A stretch of 20,901 nt of DNA, from NCBI GenBank assembly GCA_937916405.1, contig CALFUF010000054.1, positions 1-20,901 of the forward strand, in the 5' to 3' direction. Both the position numbers and the translations under genes were made by a program. The stretch is from an uncultured Prevotella sp. GTDB taxonomy: Bacteria; Bacteroidota; Bacteroidia; Bacteroidales; Bacteroidaceae. The first letter of the stretch is position 1; each line of letters starts with the position of its first letter. Below the pieces are notes generated by a model that did not search any database, had not been told where the DNA came from, and saw only the letters and a program-made list of their open reading frames with translations. Below, one piece after another: positions 7,530 through 13,782 of this stretch.

Positions 7530-9437
7530 ATGAAGAGAATTGTTCTATTGTCAATATTATTAGTGACTTTCGGTTTTTTACCTGTTCATGCGGAAACATT
7601 CTATTATACCCTAAATGTGGGTAGTACGAAGACCTTACGGGTCTATGCAAGGCCTTGGTCTAATCGTTATGTCAGTAGTTATCGTTGGCATTTTCCCGGT
7701 ATGAGTGTTGCCGTTATCGATGGTGGTACAAGGTTTAGTGATTATTGCACAGTAAAGGCAATGAGTTCCACAGAATATGTAGCAGGTGGAGAAGTCTTAG
7801 TAGAATGCGATTGGTATCAAAAAGAATATGGCTCTTATGTGGAGACACCTGGTGGTCATTTTAAGTTTTATATTACTGTAAACAATGATGGCTCTGTTAC
7901 TGTTGACGAGTCGTCTGTGGTAGAGGTTACTGGATCTTCCCCTGAAGAAGGTGAAGCAAATGTGGCTACTGACGTAACTCCCGTACTTTATTTTAGTCAG
8001 GCAGTATCCGCAAATACCAGCTCTACGACATCTCAGAGTTATCGGTTGGAAACAGATGATGGGGAAAAGACTTATCTTAACGCACACTTCTCAAACAAAA
8101 TATATCCTGATGGCAAATCAGAATGTGAGGCGACATTTACACCTCAGCAGCCCCTTAAGTCCGCAACGCACTACACATTCATACTTCCAGCCGGAAGTAT
8201 TAAGACATATCAAGGCTCTCTTAACAGTAATGCGTATCAATTTGGGTTTACTACAGCGGGAGAGGCTTCGACAACTCCATTATCTGTGATCAGTACCGAA
8301 CCTGCCGATAATGCTATTGGCGTAGAAACAAATATAGCACCAAAGGTATATTTCTCCGACAATATTGAACTGGTGAGTGCAAAGGCAGGCTATGACAGCG
8401 ATTATATTACGCTGACCGATGAGGAAGGCAGAACAATTGTTACGAATTATGGAGTTCAGATATATGAGAATTTTGTAGGTCTAACACCAAGGGCTAACTT
8501 GAGGAAAGGAACAAAATATACATTCAGGATTGCGCCTGGACAAATAAGGAAAAAGGGAACCAATATCGTTAATGAGGAAGAAATCACAGTGAGCTTTACG
8601 ACTGTGGACGGTGATAGTGGTGACCCCCTGACATTAGTCAGCACTTCCCCATCTGACGGAGAGATTGGTGTAGCTCTTGACGTGAAACCAAAGATGGTGT
8701 TCTCGTCTTCTGTGATTACCCACAGCAATATTTATACAGGACTTGTACTCACGAAATCTGATGGTACAGTAGTGGAAAGAGGTCCTCTGAATGTGCAAGG
8801 TGAGCGTTTGTGGATAGAGCCAGTTAACCCTCTCGAACCTGGTACTACATACACTCTTTATGTACCTGCCAAATGTCTGATAGACCCTGCTACGGCTGCT
8901 TTCGTAGACGAAGATTTTAAATTCAGTTTTACCACAAAGTCTGAAGATGGAGGTAGCGATTATCCCATAGAGCAGCTGACCTGTTCTGTCAGTACTCCTG
9001 ATGTTGTAGATGGAGTGATGGTAAATGGCAACGATGTCAACTTTAACATAGAGATTGACAACCCCACTGCAACTGAGTTCAAGGGATACTTTGGTGTATG
9101 GTATTATTTTACGGAGGATTTTGTCCTTGGCTACTCATATTGGCCTTCTGAGGATAGAAATGATGTCCGTGTGCTGCCTGGTAGTAATCAATATTTTATT
9201 CCACGTACGGTAGAATCTGCGTTACCATGTAGGTTTGACATTTACTTCTATCCCGAAAAATCTGATAAGATATTACTTGGGTCGCAGACGATAACGGGAC
9301 GTAGCTCCTCATCTGTAGATAAAATCATTATCCAGAAGAAAGTCCCCGATGTCTTCAATTTGTCGGGACAGAGAGTCAATTTGCCTCAAAAAGGCATCTA
9401 TATCATCAATGGTAAGAAAGTGGTGAAGAAGAGGTAG
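7530..9437 (+). CDS. secreted protein with three Big_5-type Ig-like domains
   Basis: Predicted exported surface protein of 635 residues with unknown partner. A signal peptide (1-21, cut after VHA) precedes an N-terminal beta-rich module (about 22-118). Three tandem repeats resembling SbsA/Big_5 Ig-like domains follow, at about 130-242, 250-358 and 366-469. Each opens with a phrase like STxPxDGExGV and closes with YTFxxxxGxxx...FSFTT. A further beta module occupies about 480-590. The C-terminus VFNLSGQRV...KGIYIINGKKVVKKR is the short tail common on secreted Bacteroidales proteins and related to type IX sorting signals. The start at 7530 is chosen because it gives the signal peptide and lies after the promoter. 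The gene is visibly richer in A and T than secDF, with different codon preferences. It lies between two gene remnants, which suggests acquisition or fast evolution. Confidence 0.85.
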   Translation: MKRIVLLSILLVTFGFLPVHAETFYYTLNVGSTKTLRVYARPWSNRYVSSYRWHFPGMSVAVIDGGTRFSDYCTVKAMSSTEYVAGGEVLVECDWYQKEYGSYVETPGGHFKFYITVNNDGSVTVDESSVVEVTGSSPEEGEANVATDVTPVLYFSQAVSANTSSTTSQSYRLETDDGEKTYLNAHFSNKIYPDGKSECEATFTPQQPLKSATHYTFILPAGSIKTYQGSLNSNAYQFGFTTAGEASTTPLSVISTEPADNAIGVETNIAPKVYFSDNIELVSAKAGYDSDYITLTDEEGRTIVTNYGVQIYENFVGLTPRANLRKGTKYTFRIAPGQIRKKGTNIVNEEEITVSFTTVDGDSGDPLTLVSTSPSDGEIGVALDVKPKMVFSSSVITHSNIYTGLVLTKSDGTVVERGPLNVQGERLWIEPVNPLEPGTTYTLYVPAKCLIDPATAAFVDEDFKFSFTTKSEDGGSDYPIEQLTCSVSTPDVVDGVMVNGNDVNFNIEIDNPTATEFKGYFGVWYYFTEDFVLGYSYWPSEDRNDVRVLPGSNQYFIPRTVESALPCRFDIYFYPEKSDKILLGSQTITGRSSSSVDKIIIQKKVPDVFNLSGQRVNLPQKGIYIINGKKVVKKR

Positions 9438-9462
9438 AAAAGCATGACGGAAACATGCTTTT
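9438..9462. terminator. terminator after the Big_5 protein gene
   Basis: A perfect 9-bp stem (AAAAGCATG / CATGCTTTT) with a 7-base loop begins directly after the stop codon. The T run is within the 3' arm. It could act in both directions. Confidence 0.75.
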
Positions 9463-9483
9463 AGCAAGCAAGGAATCCAAAAT

Positions 9484-9573
9484 CCTTTCATCGTTTCAGG
9501 GAAAATAACCCGTCAGGAGAAGGTCTACTCGCTGTCAGATCCTCTGTTGAGCCTCTGGTTGGAACGTCGTTGA
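9484..9573 (+). pseudogene. short C-terminal gene remnant
   Basis: About 30 codons in frame to a TGA at 9571-9573 encode a sequence containing GKITRQEKVYSLSDPLLSLW followed by LERR. This resembles the closing segment of bacterial ATPases of the AAA_14/archaeal-ATPase type, where YxxxDPxxxxWL is a common ending. No start codon or upstream domain is present; the frame runs back into the terminator hairpin. It reads on the opposite strand from the neighbouring intact ATPase, so it is not that gene's tail. Assigned by pattern only. Confidence 0.3.
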
Positions 9574-9591
9574 ATCAAATAATTTTTAAAA

Positions 9592-10800
9592 TCACTTCAC
9601 CCCTTCTGTTAGGAAACGTCTCAGATGTAGGTGGGTGATGCCGTCTGCATCTTGTCTGTCCACAAGTGGAGTCATTGAGATAACGTATTTGGGGTAGTTA
9701 TCCTTGATGGCTCGTAGGTTGCCAAACTCACGCTTCCTAGTGGCTTCATCAGCAATGATGTACGATGCTTGAACATATAGTCTCTCTCCTTTTGGATTTT
9801 TACAAACAAAGTCAATCTCGCCAGCTTGAAGTTGCCCGACAGTTACTTCAAAGCCAAGACGTACTAAGTGGTTGTAGACAATATTCTCTATGGCTTTTTC
9901 AACGTCACCTTCTCTAGAACCGCCTGCTAAAGCATTACGCAGACCGCTGTCTTCAAAATAGAACTTATCGTTGCTCTCAAACAGTTTTTTGCCGTGAATG
10001 TCGTAGCGGTTCACCTTGTGAATAAGATAAGCATCGCAGAGGAATTTTATGTAGTTGATAATGACAGTAGAGGTAACACTGTCACCTTGTGATTTCATAT
10101 ATTTAGCAATGCTGTTGGCGGAGACGATTTTACCTGAATTATCAGCAATGAATCGCACAAGATTCTCGAGGAACGGCACGTTACGGATGTTATTCCTCAT
10201 AATTACGTCTTTCAGCAGTACCGTATGATATACATCCAACTGATATTCTCGTGCATCCTGCTCGTCAAGCCCCATCTTCACCAAACCAGGAAGCCCACCG
10301 AATTGGATATACTTGGACAGCGTCTCATCCGAATCTGGCAACTGATGGAATAGCATAAACTCCGTGTAACTCAATGCTTGAATATAAATCTCCTTATATC
10401 TGCCACCGATAAGGGTACTCAAGTCGCTGCTCAGCATTTTCGAATTCGAGCCAGTAACAACAATCTCAATGTCCGGTTCTTCGTAATAACTGCGCACGCT
10501 TTTTTCAAACTCCTCAATATCTTGAACCTCGTCAATGAGAATAAAGTTTGTGTTTTTCTTGTTTCGGTGTTCGTCAATATAGGCATTTAAGTCCTTATAG
10601 GTCTTAATGTTGTCAAACTCATGTTTCTCCTTGTCAATGAAGATAACATTAGCCTTGGTGTCTTTGTTTACTTTGTCCCTAAACAGACGCAGAATGTAGC
10701 TTTTACCAATACGCCGTTGTCCTGTCAGAATAACAATGGTGTCCTTGCCGAGATAACGCTCAATCTTGCTTAAATAACTTTGTCTAAGAATTGCATCCAT
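9592..10800 (-). CDS. AAA_14 / DUF4143 ATP-binding protein
   Basis: A P-loop ATPase of the AAA_14 plus DUF4143 family, 402 residues, very common in Bacteroidales and without an established role. Walker A GQRRIGKS is at 27-34, Walker B ILIDE at 87-91, and a sensor-like VTGSNSKML at 115-123. The C-terminal DUF4143 region (about 195-350) contains a winged-helix-like part and then EIDFVCKNPKGERLYVQASY. That stretch looks like a restriction-endonuclease-fold core (E328-x-D330 and the QA element). Whether it cuts DNA is unknown. It stands alone, with a promoter region built around an inverted repeat and a repeat-filled intergenic region upstream. Such genes are scattered and often accessory. Family assignment is secure; function is not. 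Confidence 0.87.
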   Translation of the reverse strand: MDAILRQSYLSKIERYLGKDTIVILTGQRRIGKSYILRLFRDKVNKDTKANVIFIDKEKHEFDNIKTYKDLNAYIDEHRNKKNTNFILIDEVQDIEEFEKSVRSYYEEPDIEIVVTGSNSKMLSSDLSTLIGGRYKEIYIQALSYTEFMLFHQLPDSDETLSKYIQFGGLPGLVKMGLDEQDAREYQLDVYHTVLLKDVIMRNNIRNVPFLENLVRFIADNSGKIVSANSIAKYMKSQGDSVTSTVIINYIKFLCDAYLIHKVNRYDIHGKKLFESNDKFYFEDSGLRNALAGGSREGDVEKAIENIVYNHLVRLGFEVTVGQLQAGEIDFVCKNPKGERLYVQASYIIADEATRKREFGNLRAIKDNYPKYVISMTPLVDRQDADGITHLHLRRFLTEGVK

Positions 10801-10820
10801 ATGTCCAAACTTTATTTAGT

Positions 10821-10862
10821 ATAAAAGATATTTTGCGCAAAGATAGTAATTTTATCTTTTAT
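10821..10862. repeat. inverted repeat around the ATPase promoter
   Basis: ATAAAAGATA (10821-10830) and TATCTTTTAT (10853-10862) are perfect 10-base inverted arms. They flank the predicted -7 box of the ATPase gene. The placement suits an operator, possibly for autoregulation, but the A/T richness means chance cannot be excluded. Confidence 0.5.
10838..10845 (-). promoter_or_regulatory. -7 element of the ATPase gene
   Basis: TATCTTTG on the minus strand matches TAnnTTTG, 37 bases before the start codon. The nearest TTTG (10869-10872) is 23 bases further up, longer than the usual 19-21, so the promoter is likely weak or regulated. Confidence 0.5.
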
Positions 10863-10935
10863 AAAAGGCAAAAACAGCAAAAATATTAATTTCGTCTATT
10901 ATATTCTTATAGTTTTACATCGCTTTCCATAGGAC

Positions 10936-11016
10936 TTTACGTCGTTTCCGATAAAGGTTATACCCCCTAAAAGATAAGACTTTTACCCCCTAAACCCTTA
11001 TCGGAAACGACGTAAA
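10936..11016. repeat. 19-bp perfect inverted repeat with internal direct repeats
   Basis: TTTACGTCGTTTCCGATAA (10936-10954) and its exact reverse complement (10998-11016) enclose 43 bases. After one mismatch the stem continues four more pairs (GGTT/AACC). Inside the loop TACCCCCTAAA occurs twice (10962-10972 and 10985-10995). A degenerate third copy of the arm, TTTACATCGCTTTCC, precedes it at about 10915. The structure lies in a 306-base gene-free region between two minus-strand genes, after yifB. The remainder of that region (11041-11106) shows a short C/G run and nothing else I can name. It could be a REP/MITE-like element, a paired regulator site or a strong hairpin in the yifB 3' region. 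Confidence 0.8.
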
Positions 11017-11106
11017 ACCCTATCTTTTCCAATTGGGGGGTGCCAGACTACCGCATACGACCTCCTTAGTGTAAGGCTCAGTTACCGACTTGGTACCTCA
11101 AGTATC

Positions 11107-12672
11107 TCATATCCCTCTCTCTGCCCAGTCGCCACGGTCGAGGTTGCGGTAGCCGATGGCTTCGGCAATATGTTGCGACTGCACCTTTTCAGTGCCTTCG
11201 AGGTCGGCGATGGTACGGGCGACTTTCAGAATACGGTTATAGGCACGAGCGGAGAGTTTCAGCCGTTCCATCGCCATGCGTAGCATCTCCAACGAAGACT
11301 CGTCAGGTTCCGCAAACTCGTGAAGCATCCTCTCTGTCATTTGAGCGTTACTGTGGACCCTCCCTGACCCACCCTGTTTAGGGAGGGAGTTGAAACGCTC
11401 TTCTTGTATTTTGCGGGCACGGATGACACGCTCACGGATAGCCGCCGACGGCTCCCCGGGTTGCATCTGCGAGAGCTGGGCGAAGGGCACAGCCTGTATC
11501 TCACAGTGGATGTCGATACGGTCAAGTAACGGTCCACTGATTTTATTCATATATCGCTGTATCTGTCCTGGAGTGCAGGCGCAATGATGAGTAGGGTCTC
11601 CATAATACCCGCAAGGACATGGATTCATACTTGCCACCAGCATAAAAGAACAAGGATACTCAACGTTGTATTTAGCACGGCTAATGGTGATCTTACGATC
11701 CTCCAAAGGCTGACGTAACACTTCCAGTACACTACGGGACAACTCTGGCATCTCATCAAGAAAGAGCACTCCATTATGTGCCAGAGAGATCTCCCCCGGC
11801 TGAGGGCTCGTGCCGCCACCAACAAGGGCGACCTGAGAGATAGTATGATGAGGAGCCCGGAATGGTCGTTGAGAGATGAGACTGGTGTCACGAGACAGCT
11901 TTCCTGCCACACTATGTATCTGGGTTGTTTCTAAGCTCTCGCTTAACGACAAAGGAGGCAGGATACTTGGCAACCGCTTTGCCAACATGGACTTTCCTGC
12001 CCCTGGCGGACCGATCATAATGAGGTTATGTCCACCTGCCGCGGCCACCTCTAAAGCACGCTTGACACTTTCCTGACCACGCACATCAGAGAAGTCGAGT
12101 TCGAAATTCTGTTGTTGCTCGTAGAACTCATGGCGAGTGTCTATCACAGTAGGAGAAACCTCTTTTGATCCGTTGAAAAACTGGATGACCTCCATCAGAG
12201 AGTCCATACCATAAACCTCCAGGTTATTGACGACAGCTGCCTCTCGCACATTCACGCGCGGGACTATCAGTCCCTTGAAATGCTCACTACGAGCCTTTAT
12301 AGCGATGGGCAGGACTCCGCGAACAGGTTGCAGTTTTCCATCGAGTCCCAGTTCACCCAACATTAAATACTCACCTAAATGGTCACTTGCCACTTTTCCA
12401 CTCGCTGCTAAAATTCCAATAGCAAGAGGAAGATCATATCCTGAACCCTCCTTTTTGATATCAGCTGGCGACAGATTGACTGTGATATCCATCACAGGCA
12501 TCTTAAAACCGTTGTTCTGAAGAGCTGCCTTAATGCGGTCATGACTCTCCTTCACTGCAGTATCGGCAAGTCCTGTGAGATGGAACTGTACCCCTCGGGA
12601 CATACTGATCTCAACCTTCACCGTATTGACTTCCAGTCCATTGACGGCGGCACAAAATGTATTTACTAACAT
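11107..12672 (-). CDS. yifB: YifB/ComM family Mg-chelatase-like AAA+ ATPase
   Basis: A cytoplasmic AAA+ protein of the YifB/ComM family. In naturally transforming bacteria ComM is a hexameric helicase that promotes branch migration during integration of incoming DNA. Here it has 521 residues. The N-terminal ChlI-like domain (1-165) carries VNLSPADIKKEGSGYDLP. The AAA+ core (about 190-400) has Walker A GPPGAGKS at 221-228, Walker B VLFLDE at 302-307, and a Cys-rich CPCGYYGDPTHHCAC at 352-366. The C-terminal domain contains SARAYNRILKVARTIADL. The ATG at 12672 is preferred over the GTG one codon earlier because family members begin MLV. Residues about 428-438 (NSLPKQGGSGR) are an unusual insertion before HSNAQM, encoded by an inverted-repeat DNA segment. 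No clear promoter is visible upstream, and the neighbouring gene on the same strand lies 73 bases away. Confidence 0.95.
   Translation of the reverse strand: MLVNTFCAAVNGLEVNTVKVEISMSRGVQFHLTGLADTAVKESHDRIKAALQNNGFKMPVMDITVNLSPADIKKEGSGYDLPLAIGILAASGKVASDHLGEYLMLGELGLDGKLQPVRGVLPIAIKARSEHFKGLIVPRVNVREAAVVNNLEVYGMDSLMEVIQFFNGSKEVSPTVIDTRHEFYEQQQNFELDFSDVRGQESVKRALEVAAAGGHNLIMIGPPGAGKSMLAKRLPSILPPLSLSESLETTQIHSVAGKLSRDTSLISQRPFRAPHHTISQVALVGGGTSPQPGEISLAHNGVLFLDEMPELSRSVLEVLRQPLEDRKITISRAKYNVEYPCSFMLVASMNPCPCGYYGDPTHHCACTPGQIQRYMNKISGPLLDRIDIHCEIQAVPFAQLSQMQPGEPSAAIRERVIRARKIQEERFNSLPKQGGSGRVHSNAQMTERMLHEFAEPDESSLEMLRMAMERLKLSARAYNRILKVARTIADLEGTEKVQSQHIAEAIGYRNLDRGDWAERGI
11358..11387. repeat. 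inverted-repeat insert inside yifB
   Basis: CCCTCCCT (11358-11365) and AGGGAGGG (11380-11387) are perfect inverted arms around a 14-base spacer that contains further C/G-rich runs. The segment stays in frame and encodes the extra loop in YifB. Its composition is unlike the surrounding gene. Confidence 0.6.
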
Positions 12673-12745
12673 CACGTAATGAATATTTATGATTGTAACA
12701 AGAATGGGTCTGTGACCTGTTTTCTATACCTGATGGCAATGAGGA

Positions 12746-13612
12746 TTATTTCCAGATGGAGATAGGAATCATCTTCACCGTCATGTCGACATCACGCTTA
12801 CGGCATTTGGCAAGCCATTTCTGGAAGTCATCTCCTTTCAACTGGCGCAGCTGTCCGTTGCCTCCGTTATCTGTCGCCTTCACAAAGGGATGGGGGGAGA
12901 AAATGACATATACCTGATTCTGCTCCACAGGATAGAGCGCCGTCATATAATAGAGGTCGACAAGCGGCTCTTCCACGGCTGTAGCGTCCTGGGCACTGAA
13001 GAACACATAACGCTGGTTTGCCTTGACGGTATAGATGCCGTCTTGCTGTTTCTGATAGGGCAGCAGGCACACGGCATCATTACCCACATCGACCAGGTAG
13101 ATGGCAAGATAGCCTGACACGGGGGAGATAAAGGACACATAGAAACTGTCGTCGTTGGAGAACTTGTCTGACTCGAAACGGTCGTCTGTGCCGTTGCGAA
13201 GCACCTTTGCCTGAAACTCCACCGACTTGGTGGTCAACTCCCGTATTTTTCCTTTTACCTTGACTTGGACTACCATTTGTCCACTGCCATTGTCGATCTC
13301 AACGTGGTATTCAGGTTCTCCGATCGTCTCTATCCATTCACCTTTCACATCACTGCCGCTGATGGAAAGGAAGTCGACAGACTCCTGTCCGTCACGATTT
13401 GCCATTCTCATCGTGTTGGTCTGTGACACCACGGTCCCATAGGCATCAGCGATAGCCCGGATCTTCGCATTGTCCAGCGCTTTCTTTTTGGCGTCAGCCA
13501 TGGACACATTCTCTGGAACGACGTAGGTATATTCTGCATTCACAGTCCGAACGTCCTGTGCATGAGCTGATAAGGAGATAGCCAAAACAAGCAATAAATA
13601 TAGTCTTTTCAT
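12746..13612 (-). CDS. exported DUF4384-type protein
   Basis: Secreted or periplasmic protein of 288 residues. The signal peptide is 1-19 (cut after AHAQ or AHA). Residues 35-130 form an alpha/beta region with MADAKKKALDNAKIRAIADA, a pattern seen in LPP20/FlgT-like N-terminal domains. Residues about 145-240 (FYVSFISPVSGYLAIYLVD, CLLPY, YVFFSA, VYVIFSPHPF) match DUF4384, a beta domain often fused or adjacent to caspase-fold proteases in bacteria. Here it is a separate gene, transcribed away from a propeller-caspase operon across a 170-base shared promoter region. The context suggests it works with them, possibly as a partner or substrate. That link is inferred from the known DUF4384-caspase association and from the gene arrangement. 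The DUF assignment is by pattern. Confidence 0.75.
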   Translation of the reverse strand: MKRLYLLLVLAISLSAHAQDVRTVNAEYTYVVPENVSMADAKKKALDNAKIRAIADAYGTVVSQTNTMRMANRDGQESVDFLSISGSDVKGEWIETIGEPEYHVEIDNGSGQMVVQVKVKGKIRELTTKSVEFQAKVLRNGTDDRFESDKFSNDDSFYVSFISPVSGYLAIYLVDVGNDAVCLLPYQKQQDGIYTVKANQRYVFFSAQDATAVEEPLVDLYYMTALYPVEQNQVYVIFSPHPFVKATDNGGNGQLRQLKGDDFQKWLAKCRKRDVDMTVKMIPISIWK

Positions 13613-13646
13613 TATTTGATACTATTGTTTCTACAAAACCATGATG

Positions 13647-13654
13647 CAAAAGTA
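13647..13654 (-). promoter_or_regulatory. -7 element of the DUF4384 gene
   Basis: TACTTTTG on the minus strand matches TAnnTTTG, 35 bases before the start codon. The -33 region is A/T-rich without a clean TTTG. Confidence 0.5.
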
Positions 13655-13694
13655 TGGTTTTTTTTCGATATTTTATCATTTTCTTAGAAATAAT

Positions 13695-13725
13695 TTTGCT
13701 ATTTCATGAATAATCTATAAATTTG
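13695..13725 (+). promoter_or_regulatory. promoter of the propeller-caspase operon
   Basis: TTTG (13695-13698), a 19-base spacer and TAAATTTG (13718-13725) form a full Bacteroidota consensus. Predicted transcription start is near 13732, with a leader of about 50 bases. It is back to back with the DUF4384 promoter, so one regulator could control both. Confidence 0.75.
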
Positions 13726-13782
13726 CAGGATATGAATGAGTAAATGAAAATAATAATAACAATCTTTTAACACTTTATCAAA

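Noticed and set aside
10936..11016. Possible CRISPR repeat pair
   Set aside because: The repeats are inverted rather than regularly spaced direct repeats, and no cas genes are present.
10955..11020. Possible G-quadruplex on the minus strand from the GGGGG and GGG runs
   Set aside because: Four runs exist but two of the intervening loops are about 20 bases long, so a stable quadruplex is unlikely.
11041..11080. Minus-strand AAGGAGG followed by ATG downstream of yifB
   Set aside because: A good ribosome-binding-like sequence, but the frame stops after two codons (ATG CGG TAG).
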